DNA of 64,000 nt from Epiperipatus broadwayi (Eukaryota; Onychophora; Udeonychophora; Euonychophora; Peripatidae), in assembly GCA_028023455.1 (NCBI GenBank), contig JAQFVV010012420.1, positions 806,001 to 870,000 on the forward strand. The letters run 5' to 3'. Below, one piece after another: positions 1 through 12,300 of this stretch. The notes under the pieces were generated by a model. The model ran no database searches and was not told the DNA's origin. It was given only the letters and a program-made list of their open reading frames with translations. A program made the translations under genes and the position numbers. Each line of letters starts with the position of its first letter. Positions within the stretch are counted from its first letter, which is position 1.

Positions 1-83
1 TGTTTAAAGACAATATAAACATGAAAAGCCCTCTTCCCCTAGAGAAGGTCGAACCCACAGTATGCCCCTCCTAGGAGGAATCT

Positions 84-840
84 TTGGATTCAACTACGAC
101 TTACAGTGGTGCTCAATACAATCAAACCCTCCAGTTTAATGTTTCAGGAAAAGATAACCTACTGGGAGTCATACCAGTTGTCCAATGTTGTAAAGTCCAA
201 GACCCAAAATTTACTTCCAGTTTGGATCTCTCATCTCGTGAAGTTGACCAAGTTCCTAAAGATGGAATTGAAAGTTTGTGGACTTTCTTTTGAAGGTCAA
301 CCTCAGAGTCTTTCCTACCACTATGTTCCTTTGCTATCAGAAGGGATATAAAATTGCTAACATTTGTCCCTTATGCAAAAAGCATGATGAGTCCATGGAC
401 CACATTCTTGGTCAATGTGAGGTCTGGACTCATTTTCATAACCTTGCTCAATTAAAAATGATAACACCAGATCTGGCCCAAGTCCATCTCATTGCCACCT
501 TTAAAAAGGGTATATTTGGTTCTATCTAATTAGCCACACATATTAACTTTGTCATCTGGACTATCAGGGGTCAAGTCCTTTTTTAAAGGAATTTAGCTGT
601 TCCATAAACATTTTATTTCTCAAACTGCTTCGTAAGTCTATGGATAAAGACAAAAGAACCTGTATGCCATCTATAGCAGATCAAACTTGGATCTTAGCAA
701 AGTTTTAGAATTTTCTTTACCTCCAAATTTCATAACTCCTCATGACATGCAGTTGATCTGGACTTAGTCTTGCCAGACTATTAAGGCAGTGCCTATCTTT
801 TTGTACAATGGACAGTTTTATCACTAATTAGCTTGTTGTC
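84..840 (+). pseudogene. Decayed 3' part of a non-LTR retrotransposon (LINE) ORF2
   Basis: The + strand reads through several short overlapping frames with stops and shifts. The frame at 278-529 holds a Cys-x2-Cys ... His-x4-Cys arrangement (CPLCKK ... HILGQC) followed by a tryptophan, typical of the zinc knuckle near the C-terminus of many LINE ORF2 proteins, downstream of the reverse transcriptase. Sequence before it (106-351) looks like the connecting region. The upstream reverse transcriptase would lie outside the window. The clade cannot be assigned. I cannot place the 3' end precisely; protein-like sequence fades by about 840. Confidence 0.45.
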
Positions 841-899
841 CCTCATACTACCATATGTATATTATGTCTAAATTCTCTGTGTATTTTGAAATTTTTATT

Positions 900-2650
900 T
901 AACCACCCCTTATTCAGGGTCTAACAATTTATATGTCAATTCATTAGTGTTCAATATTGTTAGCTCTTTATACTATATATATATATATATTGTTATTCTA
1001 TTTTGTAAATATTACCTGTCATTGACTGGTTTATCTGGCATTGTTATTCCAGATTTTTCTCTTGCTTTTAAAACTATTTGGCACTTGTAAGGTATTTATA
1101 TTGTAACCCACTTATATTTGTTTTCCTGTTTACTTCTTATTTGCTCAAATGATTTACCTATGACCCAGTATTGTGTTATCAGACTTTGTATAATGTAATA
1201 GAAATCTTGGCTAGTTCAATAGTCAATTGTTTTTAGTGTAAACATTTTCATTCCTTTGATTGTATTTATAATCCTTACCCATTTATTGTTTGTAATTTCT
1301 GACCTGTCACATGTGATTAGCCCTATGAGATCTAGAATATGGACTAACCTTCTGTATTTTCTTAGAGTGTAAATAAACTTTATCTTTGAAAGTAATATGG
1401 CAAAGCCATTCAAGAGTATCTTAAGTGACCGCCCCTCCTCTATATGCGATTATGAGTGATAATGTGATACCACCTTTATTATTATTATTGAGTTGTCTAT
1501 CCACCTGCAATGCTCTCTGTCAGTTGTAATTGCATGTTATTTGCCATCCATTCAATTTAATTTTCTAAGTCAGGTTATGAATTACAGCTTCTTTTAAGCT
1601 GCGTTATTTTACTCCCACACATCAGAGTGATCTCCCAAATATTGCACACTTTTCAAATCACACATCATGAACTCTTATTCATATATATGTAATGACTAAT
1701 AAACTCGTTAGTGTGAATCTGTAATATATTAAAAGTGGGTTAAGCTACAAGGTATTATCAATTACCTAATTAATTTATTTGGCCCTTGGCATATTAATCG
1801 CACAACCATATATGAGCAAACCGCACAAACTACTCTTGTTTTATATATGTAGTAACTGACCTAACTAACTTTACATAATAACACAAAGACTTTATGTATT
1901 TATGTAAATTCAATGATTTATTGACTTAATCCATAAAGTGTGTGATTGCAAATTAAACCATAATCAAATTTGTAACTACCATTGTACAGAGATTCTACAC
2001 ACCTATTTTGTTTATTACCATATTTAATTATTTAATAAAATTTATATTATATCATTTTCTGTACTTTCACATTTGTTATTCATTGCCCGAATCTCTAGTA
2101 TTGATTGTTTGATTAAGTTATTTCAAATTGAATGAAAGATTTTATTAGTATTATTAATTAAATTCCCTTTGTTTAATGTTGCCTTGAACAACATTATGGG
2201 CTGATTATTAATATATTAAGCAATAGTCTGCACCACTCTTTAAGTATTATATTTTGTAATAATCATTAATTAATTATTTGATTATTATTGATTTCCAACT
2301 CTCTTTGCTCACCCTGTTGTCATTGCCAGGTCTGGAGTAAATGAAAGCTTGCTAGTATCCTCAAGAGCATTATCCATATAGTCAGAGACCTTGCAGCACA
2401 GGCACATAGGTTAGCATTTAGTATTGTTCCAGACCTGTGTATTTCGCACATGCTAGATTGCTATAGTTTGCTTGGATTCTAGGTCTTGTTGAATGAACAC
2501 ACGATTTGATCTAAGAATGAGGAGATTTATTGGTACTAATAGAGAATATAATCTACTCATTGATGCAGCCACCATACAGCAAAAAAAAAAAAAGCTAATC
2601 AATATATTTCATATTTTTTATAAAAAATCAAAATAAAATTCTCAATGAAA
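900..2650. other. No gene seen; AT-rich sequence
   Basis: Short AT-rich frames only, none with recognisable motifs. It contains a small (AT)n tract near 980 and an A-run at 2581. I see no domain, RNA gene or paired repeat here. Confidence 0.5.
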
Positions 2651-2653
2651 ATA

Positions 2654-3612
2654 ATATACACCTGGGTCTCTTTTTACGTGAATTTATTTAACGCGATTTT
2701 GAAGTCAATTCACGTTTCTCCGGAAGTCGAACTCTGATAATGCGCTATTACTTTAAATAATAAATTTCGCGAACTTACGTCATATTGAAAGTAATAGCAC
2801 ATTATTGGAATTCGACTTTCATCTTAGTAATTTCAATATTTTCAGTGCTTTATAATAGTGAGATTTTATGCAATAATGAAATTAAAATCATGATTTCCAC
2901 ATTTTATGTATACACACATTAAGTTTTACAAGATTATAATGTAAATTTGTTCAAACATTGTGCGTGTTAATTTTGCATTTTAAATCACATTCTGTTTTTG
3001 CTTTTTAAAAAAGAATGTAATCAATTATTAATCATTTAGTGTCTGCAAGTTTATTTTTAAAAGGTGAGTAATAGCAGTGGGCACAATTAAAATTGAAAAT
3101 TAAAAAATTAAAGACAAAAATAAGAATTTAATTTTTAGTTGCTAGATTAATTACTAATTATGTTGTCACCAGAAAACCATTAACACAACATGAGAGTGAC
3201 GGCGCTAGTTGTATTTCCTCTTGTGAAGAATCTGATTTTTTACCAGTTTGCAAACGAACCTGTTTATCGGCAAATCGATAATAATTAAAACGTGTATAAA
3301 AAATGTAAATTATGCATAAACATATATTGTTTTGAATAAAATTAAATATTATAGTTAAAAAAAGTTTGTCTTGTATCAATTTTTTTCTAAATTTGAAATT
3401 TTTTATTAGTCGTATTTTATTTTATTTTATTTTTTTTTGCACAAATTTTAAAGTAATTTTATGTTGGTGCTTTGCTTTTACACGATTTTTGAAAAATCAC
3501 AGTCCGTATCCCCCCTTTTTCAAGGTAAGTTACGTCTATTTTTGTGCGATTTCGTTTGCGTGTGTTTTCTGAGGAATCTATCTATCGTGTAAAACAAGAC
3601 CCAGGTGTATAT
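2654..3612. mobile_element. Non-autonomous DNA transposon with terminal inverted repeats
   Basis: The sequence ATATACACCTGGGTCT at 2654-2669 is matched exactly in inverse at 3597-3612. Just inside the left end is a second inverted repeat: 2726-2754 pairs with 2789-2817 with a few mismatches, giving a subterminal hairpin. The interior has more CpG than its surroundings and no transposase frame. The terminal TATA could include a TA or TATA target duplication, so the class (Tc1/mariner-like or other) is open. Length about 0.96 kb. Confidence 0.65.
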
Positions 3613-5150
3613 TTGAAAACATAAAAATAATATAATTTATTTAGAAAACAAATCTGAAAATAATATATTCATCGAACAAAAAATGATCAAAAAATAAATC
3701 TGATCAATCCAAACATTCCTTAAGAAATTAAATTAGTAGAATGTTTGTATTGATAGCACTTATTAAAAATATTTGTTTTTCAATCATTATTTGTTTGATA
3801 AATACATTATTTTCAAGCTTTCAATATTTTTTTTGTTGATGTATGATGCCATTTGCTGTCATTGGTAATAAAAATATCTTATAGAACATTTCCATTGATC
3901 ATTATTAAAAATATTTGCTTTTTGATTGTTATTTGTTGCCTAAATATATTGTCTTCAGGTTTGTTTCCTAAATAAATTATATTGTTTTCATATTCAATTT
4001 TGATTTTTGAAGAAATATATAAAAAAACTTACTGATTAACTTTGTTTTTGCTTCATTAGTATGTGATTGGTGTCCATCTTATTAATCAAATTACATTTAA
4101 AACATATCCAATTTTATACTTATAAATTAAACATTTATTAATGAACTATTTTTTATTTAGAAATGACAAGTTTTGCTTGAAGAAATTTGGTTGGTGGCAT
4201 TTTGCAGGCCTTTTGTTGAGGTGATATGGAAGCAGTAAGTTTTGTAGTTTAGTAAACATATGACAAGTTTTATCAAACAGAGTTCCTTGTTAATACACAG
4301 GCATTTTATACAATTCATATATGTATATATGAATGACTTGGTTTCAAATTCAAGTGGGGTAAACTTTAAAATTTTTCATGCCTTAATCAAACAGAATTTT
4401 TCTTTTATATAGCTGACTTATAGACATTCTAGTGCTCAAACAGTCACTATCCAGCATTTGACAAATCTATTTTCCCCTTCATTGTTCCTCTATAATTGTT
4501 ATAGAGGCTTTGTCTTGCAGTGGTTTATTTAAAGGTTGTTGTATCTAAATATATTTAAACCTCTATCTATGTCTTAATCACTTCAAGATATCCAAATGAA
4601 TCTATTGGACTACTAATTTATGTGTTTGGCATTAAGTAATTTTTGCATATAAATTGATATTATATATGTATTAATGCATGCATTAATACATTATCTACTT
4701 AGGATGTTAATGAATTTATGTTTTGTTATTGTTGTTAACAAGGTACCCATGAAAAATCAACTAATGCTACACCATAAATTTTGCATTTTTTATTACTGCT
4801 CATGCATGCCAATTTTGCTTTATTATTACTGATAATTCTTGAGAATTATTTTTTTCCAATTTTTTTCTCAGTTAATAAATTTAAACTTGATTCTTCAGAA
4901 TAATTTAATCAGTAAAAAAATTATAAATAAGTAAAACATAGTGAAAAAAGTTATTATAATTTTAATACTCTTAATCTTTTCTACTCATTATTTAAATTTA
5001 TGCAATAAATTTATAGAACAAAACATTCATCATTTTTTGAAGTAAAAAAATATTTTTAAAGTAAAGTTTCTTTTACTTCAACCAATGTATTTCACTTATC
5101 CATCTATCCTATGTTTAACACCCTTCATCCCTTTAAATGAGCAAATGAAT
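3613..5150. other. No gene seen; AT-rich, one perfect palindrome
   Basis: No coding motifs. There is a perfect 24-bp AT-rich palindrome at 4667-4690 centred on TGCA. The stretch 4440-4540 ends in a phrase (TTGCAGTGGTTTATTTAAAG) that resembles LINE 3' tails also seen near 8.25 and 46.04 kb. Confidence 0.4.
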
Positions 5151-6620
5151 CTTAATTGCACTTCAAAAAGGAAATAATGAAACAGCAAAAGTGCAGTAAC
5201 TGCTCCAAGCAAGTATGCCAAAACTCATCTACAACAGACTTGTATAAACATTTAGAACATATAAATTCAACAAATCGAACATTTAAGAAAAATTACCTAT
5301 TGACTTAATATATAAAAAACTGATACATTCATGGACCCAAAACCAAGAATTCAAACTTATGAGCAATTTTGTTTGAACTAGTCGCTCTAATTTGAGAGAG
5401 ATTGTTGCTAGACTTGCTGAAAAATATAATTTTACCATCTTGCAAATGTGAATCTATATGGAGTAGCTTTAAAATGTGCAGTTTTTCTTTAACAATGCAA
5501 ATCAAGGAATACAATGAAGTTAATTTATGATATCTATACCCAAATTTAAGCTGAGACATAAAATCCAGGAAATGAAATTGAAATATAACAAAGCAAGTAT
5601 TTCAATTGACAAATGGATGTGTTAAAAATTGTAGATATTTTAATGTTCATATTTATTATTAGTGATGAGAATTCTGAAAATCTTGGCTTAATAAGAATTA
5701 ATGGTATTTATATATCTGATGTAATTCTTTAAATTGATCAATAAAAGATTAAATTTTTTTAGATTAAATTATGTAAAAGATATTGTGGCAATCAAAATTC
5801 ATGGAATTGGTGTTATGCTTAAATTTGAGAAATTGTCATTTGTCAAGCTGCAGCTATGTTACAAACCTGATGTACAATTGGCAGTCATGTTTGTCTATTT
5901 TTATATTAAAAAATTGAAAATAAAACAAGAAGAATCAAAACAAAGGTGATATTGCATTTTTGAAAATATTATCTAAATAATGATTTGTGTAGTTCCAAAC
6001 CTATTCAAAACAAATTTGACAAATATAAATCTTTAAAAAAAAATCAATTGTGAAAAATTCCACTTTACAAAAATATATAATAGTTGCAACAAAAAAAAAA
6101 AGGCGGAACTCCATTATTTTTGAATTGAAGCACCAAGTGGAATAGTTTCAAATTATGGCGGAAAGATTTTTAAAGTTGACTGATCCCATTAAAAAAACTT
6201 TTATTGAAATTGAATATGAGCAATTTCTACAGATTAAAAATCACAAGTGCAGCTAAACAAATAATCTGATAAATTTGCCGTAGAAACTTTAACTTGTTGG
6301 TAAACTGAAGATTAAAATAGGGAAGAGGAGAAATAAGTTGATTGTTTCATTCTTGAAATTTCTTCAGAATCCTAACAATATAAATGAATGATTCAAAGTT
6401 AAGCATGGCAATACCAACAATTTTAATGACTGCTGCAATTAGTTTAGAACAGCAATTAAAAAAAATAATACAAGCTATCTTAATACATCATGAAACGGTA
6501 ACTAAAATCATAGGCAAATTTTTTTGAGGTGACTAGAAAAACGACATTAAATTTCGAAAATTTAAAAGCATCCTTGATGATAGTTGAGTTATTTCAGCCA
6601 TATTGTATCCAACAAAAAAA
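5150..6620 (+). pseudogene. hAT-superfamily transposase, heavily decayed
   Basis: Reading through frames on the + strand gives, in order: a BED-finger-like piece at about 5190-5290 ending in the usual LYKHLE-type His segment; a helical piece near 5390-5480 (REIVARLAEKYNF); a piece near 5580-5650 resembling the hAT 'dEWTS ... RYLNI' block (SIDKWM ...); the 5734-5949 frame, with the 'vtDGAsvM.k.g' and 'QLCYaHgvQLAV' type blocks (GVMLKF, LQLCYK, VQLAVM); and a piece at 6150-6260 like 'WNS...M.eRFL.l..pI' (IMAERFLKLTDPIKK). Many stops and shifts separate the blocks, so it cannot encode a working enzyme. In hAT enzymes this order is DNA-binding BED finger then an RNase H-like DDE catalytic fold. 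I did not find its terminal inverted repeats. Confidence 0.6.
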
Positions 6621-6769
6621 AAAAAAAAGACAACAACCGAACAACCTTAGATTTTTCATTTCGTATTTTTCAAAACAAATGATATAAACGATGGTATACT
6701 TTTTATTTGAAACAATTTTATTCAGATTAGTCTTAATATATGATTTTTTTCTGTAGTATAGGCTTTTTC

Positions 6770-7045
6770 ATACCTGCAGTCCAATATGTAATATATAGGA
6801 GGTTTGAACTCAGACTTTCACACAACCCTCAACTATCCATTCTATCTCATACTACCGACACCCTTGATCACACACATGTTGAAAAGATAAACAATCATCA
6901 ATATTTGTATTTTGTGCTAAACCAGCACTCTTCAGTTGGTCCATATTATCATCTCCACACATATATACAATCAATGCCAAACCCTCAGCTTAGTCCTATT
7001 TATAAAGGAGTTTGCATGTATTTTTCAGAGCCAACAGAATTTTAA
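6770..7045 (-). repeat. Hammerhead/tRNA-like repeat, copy D (broken core)
   Basis: On the minus strand this copy reads HHR-like segment then tRNA-like segment. CTGAAGA is followed by a perfect stem II (GTGCTG-gtt-TAGCAC) but the required GAAA is AAAA, so the ribozyme core is damaged. The B-box-like GAGTTCAAACC lies about 110 nt downstream, at 6803-6815 on the + strand in reverse. The open frame that runs across it (6740-7045, +) is a chance reading of the repeat. Confidence 0.6.
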
Positions 7046-7126
7046 ATAAGATTAAAATTATGTAGTGTATACAATATTAGATAAACAGCATATAATTTAT
7101 ATATGTTTTATTATTAAATATAACCT

Positions 7127-7255
7127 TAATAATAATTTTTAAAACAGGCAAAAAACTCACTTTATGTATGGCAATACGTATAGTGAGTTTTTGCCTGTTT
7201 TAATAACAGTTATAAGCAAGCACAAGAAATGGTGATCATGTAATAATAATTTTTA
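7127..7255 (+). mobile_element. Hairpin-plus-tail element, copy 1, with 15-bp target duplication
   Basis: A short inverted repeat (AACAGGCAAAAAACTCACT ... AGTGAGTTTTTGCCTGTTTT, 7142-7202) forms a hairpin, followed by an asymmetric tail (AATAACAGTTATAAGCAAGC ... GGTGATCATG, to 7240). A perfect 15-bp direct repeat, TAATAATAATTTTTA, flanks it at 7127-7141 and 7241-7255. The hairpin arms are shorter than in copy 2, so this looks like an internally deleted member. Confidence 0.75.
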
Positions 7256-7259
7256 TAAA

Positions 7260-8040
7260 TAATTCACATCAAAATCGTAAAAAAAAAAAAGTACTTTGAA
7301 AAAAGAAATCTTATTTTTAAAATGTGACTTTTTATTACTATTTCATTGATATGCGTTTGATCGATCTGCACAAATTATAATGCGAAGATAAGTTTTAATA
7401 ATCTTTAATTTATTAACAGAATGTTCAGCAATTGTAATTGGCACGGTTAATATGAAAAAAAAATTATTATTACAATTAATGCATTCGGAAAAGTTCATTA
7501 TAATATATTCAGGTCATAGTTCACATCTTTTTTTCAAAACCATTTGTTTTAATGACATCCTTTTTGAATAAGTTCTTCATCTACATCATTTTTATAAAAT
7601 GTCACAAAATCTCGCGATATTTTTTCCCCCTATTCTTTGTTTCTAATATTTTTATATGCGTAATTAATTTAAAATATTTTAAGGTATATTTAAACTTTCA
7701 CTTATTTACACATGAATCGTGTCAATTAAGATATTAAAAAAAAACCCAACAACCTCTAAATTCTTTCACAGAATCCTTTGCTACTTCATTTTCTACTAAT
7801 TCAGAAAATAATATTTTTTCTCTTCTAATTCGTGTTTGAGAAAAACTATCTGAAATATTCATGTTGTTAGATGTGAGCTGATCAATTTTATAATTTAAGA
7901 CAAGCCTTAAAAACTGCATTTTTAAAAATTATTTAGAAAGATTTTATAATATAAAGATTTTATAGTATAAAGATAGATCATCTCCTAACAAACTTATGAT
8001 CTATTCATTTCAAAACCAAATCTTTTTTTTTTTTTTTCAA
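7260..8040. other. No gene seen; AT-rich
   Basis: Frames at 7552-7737 and 7734-7919 are low-complexity hydrophobic or AT-driven and carry no motif I recognise. Nothing else is supported. Confidence 0.4.
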
Positions 8041-8049
8041 AAAGCTTAT

Positions 8050-8290
8050 GAATTTTATCTCAGGAAGCTGGCGATTGCCCATTTAGCTAACTATCCAACA
8101 TTGGCTAGTAAATGGGTATCTAACTATTCTTAGTTAGAGCATAAAATCAGAATGGAAAATCATTGAAGCCACACACCACCTGACAATTGGCAACCTTGGT
8201 GAATACTGTTTTTTTTTTTCACTGTTTCTTTATGATGGGTTGCTGGAGACATCTTTGCCCTGCAGTGGGCAAATTGTTAAGAAGGCTGTT
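8050..8290 (+). repeat. LINE 3'-tail-like fragment
   Basis: The segment contains 'AGTAAATGGGTATCTAACTA' and ends in 'GGAGACATCTTTGCCCTGCA' + GTGGG, a phrase typical of the 3' ends of RTE/CR1-like LINEs. A related copy lies at 45.93-46.06 kb and weaker ones near 4.5 and 51.4 kb. No reading frame remains. Confidence 0.45.
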
Positions 8291-8642
8291 TTTCTACTTA
8301 TTTAAAGTGGTCTACTGAGGAAAGCGATGGTAATAATAGGACCAAATATATTCTAAATAAAAGAAATATTAAAACACATACACAAATAAAAAATATAAAG
8401 TTTAAAAAATGCAGAGAAATAAAACAAAATAAATTAAAATATAATAAACTACTTACAGAATAAAAAAAAAACCCCAATAACATTGAAAAACATTGTTTAA
8501 GTATTAGTTACATCAAATAGCCTGATAGAATTTTCACCATTTTCTTGTTTTAGATCTGTTTTTTCCTATAGAAATTATTGATAGATCCATTTCTAGGGAT
8601 TTGTCTGAAGATTTGTGATGATGGTATATTATTAGATGTGAT

Positions 8643-8893
8643 ATGTTGGACTATTTCCATCATCTATGTGTGAATGTTGAATGTATATAAAATTTTAAAC
8701 TTTATTTAAACTTTCCAAATACAAACAACTTGTTAGTAATAACACACAATTAGACATCAATTACTAGCCGGTGTTGTCTATTAGTGTGTTATTACTAACA
8801 TGTTGTTTGTATTTGGAAAGTTTAAATAAAGTTTAAAATTTTCTATACATTCAACATTCATTCAAAGATGATGGAAATAGTCCAACACATCCC
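8643..8893. repeat. PLE-terminus palindrome (two termini head to head)
   Basis: About 115 bp starting at 8643 (GTTGGACTATTTCCATCATC ...) is repeated in inverse to 8893 (... GATGATGGAAATAGTCCAAC) with few mismatches, separated by a spacer of about 20-30 bp. The arms share sequence with the ends of the Penelope-like elements at 10.97-12.6 and 13.4-15.05 kb, including the AACAACTTGTTAGTAATAAC block. This is either a short non-autonomous element or two fused termini. Confidence 0.75.
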
Positions 8894-8899
8894 ATCTAA

Positions 8900-10960
8900 C
8901 TTCTAGGGATATTGCACAAATATTTTCTTAAAATTTTTAGCATAGAAAAATTGTCTATGGCTGCTGTTACACTTCTAGTAATGTTGGTAAAAAAATTTGG
9001 GGCCACATAACAATTTTCAACTGAAAGAAATGATGCAAAGGGAAAAAGGGAATACGAAAATATTTAAAAGTAATTCTTTATAAAGAATTGAATATCTGGA
9101 ATTTGGTAAAATCAAGTTTAAGATGATATATAAATACAATAGAATCATGAAACTAAGGATGTCAAACTATATGGATTCAGTCATATGTTAATCAAAAATA
9201 TATGTAAATAAACAACAACAAAAAGTAAAATAAATAATAAAAATAATGAAATTTACATTAAATTTTACAAATTTCTATCTGCCATCTTTTTTCCCCTTAG
9301 TAAATATCATGTCCTCAAACATGAATTTATGTATAGTAATCACATTTTTTTATGACTTAAATACTCTACCTATCCAATTCTGTATCCTAGTTAAAAGGAG
9401 TGTATTGATTTTATTCCAAGTAATTTTTTTCTTTTTAAAAGTTTTATTTTGTAAATCTTTAATAAAATATCATAGACTTTTAGAATCATAAGGAGAATTT
9501 TAAAAAATCTTTATAAAATACTTTTGTTAAAGGGGTGTGTGTGTGTGTAAAATTGATTTAGTAACAAAATAAAACAAGTCCTATTCAGAAATGAGTTAGT
9601 TGTATGTATCAAAAAAATGAATCTTCTATTGTCTATTTTATTAAAAATAATAATAAAGAAGTAATACAATATTTTTTTAAAATGAATTTATTGAACACAG
9701 ACACATTGTTATGTAAATTGTATATGTAAATGTGCTTTCTCAATTTATTATTAATAACTATTTTACAGTATTATTATTTTTTAAATTTCATCTGTATAGT
9801 ACATGTACTTTTAATTTATACACTATACGTACACTATATATATACAAAGCATCTGTTCTATATGTATTTGCATATTGAAATGTATTGTACACTTACAGTA
9901 CAGCAGATAATATGCATTCTATTCTAATAATTGTTTAACAACAAAAAGTGAGCTTTTGTTGTACATGAGGGGAACTTGAAACAAAATATGGCCCTACTAT
10001 ATGCAAATATAAATCGTTAAAGAAAGTTATAAATAGAAATAAAAGTCTCAAATATGATGAAAATTGTTTCACAATAGAAAAAAAAAAAGATGGAACTATT
10101 ACTAAAAAAAAAAACAATATAATAAAATGTTTGGAAGAATTTAACAAAGAATTATATAGTAGTATAAACTTAGAAAACAAAGTAATCTCTACAATTACAT
10201 GTTCTAAATTGCCAATCATTTTAAATGAAGAAGAAAATCTCTGAAAAATAATGGGAAACTTCTGGTTAGGGTGAATAGCCAATGCTAGTTATTTGTCTTT
10301 TCTTAGATTATTTGTAAAGATGTCAAAAAATTATTTTACATTTAATATCATTAACACTTCTTTTTGTTTTATGGCATAATACTTAAGAACAAGTAGCATT
10401 ACCATTGCTTTGTATACTTTTATTAAATTTTAAAAGATTTTGCATTGTACCAGTTTAGTATATAAGCTTGCTTGGTTTATTAACAGGGTTCAAATCCATT
10501 TGAAAACTTGAAACATTTTTATAGATAGTTGAGGATTGCCCAAGAAGTCCTTCAGCAATATATAGTCAATCCAGTTAGTTATTTAAAATTGGTGGATAAG
10601 TGTTGTTGGATAATAATACACTAATATCTACTAAATAGCATGTCATTCATCTTGTAGTTGTTTATCTTTTTTTTTTGTTCTAATTTTTCTGAGAATTATA
10701 CACTTTTTTAATGAACCAGCTGGAGGGTGAGAACCTGAGAAAAGTGTGAGTCAGTCAAATGGTGAAAATGCACTTGCTCGAAGGGACAAAAATATGATTG
10801 TAATATGATGCAAACTTTGCTTCTGGTAAGAAGTAACATACACCTACAGGAAGTGAAAACATTTATTTTAAATTTTATTATATTTTTTCAATTCTGAAAG
10901 TATCTAATGATTCATTTTCTCACTTTATTACATCTTATATAATCATTTATACCAAGTTGT
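8900..10960. other. No gene seen; AT-rich
   Basis: Only short AT-driven frames, several of them long runs of Phe, Leu, Ile and Tyr. A (GT)n run lies near 9535. The 115-codon frame at 9935-10282 (-) is low complexity and shows no motif. Confidence 0.4.
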
Positions 10961-11003
10961 ATTTTTATATTGGACTATTTCCATCATCTAATATGAGTAT
11001 TGA

Positions 11004-11440
11004 ATGTCTTTAGAAAAATCTACACACCTAACATATACTGAAATTTCTGTTCTTGAAAGAGGATTAAACTTTGCCATAACATCATCTAATATCCCTTTAT
11101 TAGATATTATGGCAGTCACTAAGAAAGTCACTTCAAAATTGCCTTTAGAAGAAGCAGCAGAATTACACTGGAGAATAAAAAGAACACTTCACAAACTACA
11201 AAAATTGAAGTCAAACATATTCTATGGTGAGAGAAAAGCAATTAAATCTCTCAAAATAGATTAATCAATAACTATTCTCTCTGATGACAAAGCAATGCAA
11301 CAGTTGTAATAATTTCTCACAACAGGCCAATATACAAAAGTGGCAAAAAATCCAAAACCCAGTATGGAAACAAAGTTACAAGCATTACTCAGAACACATC
11401 ACAGATACTTCACTGATCCAGAAAAAAGTAAAATAACACT
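11004..11440 (+). pseudogene. PLE polyprotein N-terminal region
   Basis: The 86-codon frame (11004-11264) carries features of the region before the Penelope reverse transcriptase: an 'LxxGLNFA' block (LERGLNFAITSS), a helical stretch, then 'ERKAIKSLKID'. After a stop, the next residues match the usual continuation, with a 'DKAMQQL' remnant of the 'aDKgnavVvm' block near 11286 and a 'LQALL.THHRYFTDPEK' block near 11380-11425. The same block occurs in PLE copy 2. The frame then breaks and jumps past the catalytic palm. Confidence 0.7.
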
Positions 11441-11760
11441 ATAGAATCAGAACAAGAGCAAAAATTGGCATTCTTAGATGTTCTTGTGACAAGACTCCCT
11501 TATGGCAAAATCAAAACTACAATTTACTGAAAACCTACACATATAGGAAAATATCTAGCCTATACATCCAATCACACCAGAAACACAAAACATGGAGTTA
11601 TACTATCACTGTGGAACAGAGCAAAAGAAATTTGTTCAGAAACCAGTGATTTGGAAAAAGAAAAAATCTATATAGAACAACTTCTTATGAAAAATGGTTA
11701 TTCATCAGCTGTTATTAAGAAAACCTTAAATAGACAATAAAAAGAACCATCAAAAGAAAA
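11440..11760 (+). pseudogene. PLE reverse transcriptase C-terminal part
   Basis: Broken frames give 'LAFLDVLVTRLPYGKI' (about 11465-11510), then 'KPTH.GKYLAYTSNHTRN' and 'KHGVILSLWNRAKEIC', then 'LLMKNGYSSAVIK'. This is the order of the blocks that follow the catalytic YxDD in Penelope-like reverse transcriptases. Several stops and one or more shifts are present. The catalytic motifs themselves are absent from this copy. Confidence 0.7.
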
Positions 11761-11910
11761 AAAACAATTATTGGTACTGTAGTGTACCCATACATTCCAA
11801 AAATAGCAGACAAATTAAGAAAAATCTACAATCAGTATAACATCAGAAAAGTTTTCTAGAGCCACACCACACTACGAGGAATTCTAACACCTACAAAGCC
11901 TAAATTTGAA

Positions 11911-12117
11911 ATGCTGCAAAGAAAAAACTGCATCTATGAAATCCCAAGTGAATATAGAACATATATTGGTGAGACTAGTCATCCCATTGAAAAGTGCTTG
12001 CAAGAACACAAACTGATGATAAGAAGAGAGAAAACAGATGTGTTTAAGGTAGAAGACCATGCATGTACCAATGACCATATGTTCAATTGGGAAAATGCAA
12101 AAATATTGGATAGATAA
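11911..12117 (+). pseudogene. GIY-YIG endonuclease remnant of the PLE
   Basis: The 68-codon frame contains 'CIYEIPSEYRTYIGETSHPI', matching the YxI ... YIGET core of GIY-YIG nucleases that end canonical Penelope-like proteins, followed by 'LQEHK', a usual arginine/histidine-rich helix, and 'EDHACTNDHMFNWENAKILD', the usual second block. The first Tyr (Y at residue 9) and the YIGE (residues 18-21) are present. It is separated from the upstream reverse transcriptase part by stops. In PLEs this domain nicks the target DNA. The minus-strand frame over it (11884-12204) is a shadow. Confidence 0.75.
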
Positions 12118-12300
12118 GAAAATGTACAGAGAAGAAAATTTGAAGAAGCTGTTCATATGACAATGGCAAACAATCCCATAAGCCAACCTAATGTGACTAT
12201 ACATAATGTATGGAAACCACTAATCAATTTTGCTCTTAGGAAAAAGTGAAGAAATCAGGAGGAATCTCATAGATAAGTATATGAAATTTCTACTGACTGT

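Noticed and set aside
4667-4690. Perfect 24-bp palindrome as regulatory site
   Set aside because: No neighbouring gene or repeated occurrence in the window; AT-rich palindromes occur by chance. Noted only as a sequence feature.
7142-7240. Intrinsic bacterial-type terminator (hairpin plus T-rich)
   Set aside because: The window is eukaryotic and the hairpin belongs to a repeated element with target duplications.
9935-10282. 115-codon minus-strand frame with hydrophobic residues
   Set aside because: Low-complexity Phe/Leu/Ser runs in AT-rich DNA, no motif and no splice context.
11884-12204. 106-codon minus-strand frame
   Set aside because: Opposite strand of the GIY-YIG remnant of PLE 1; no domain of its own.
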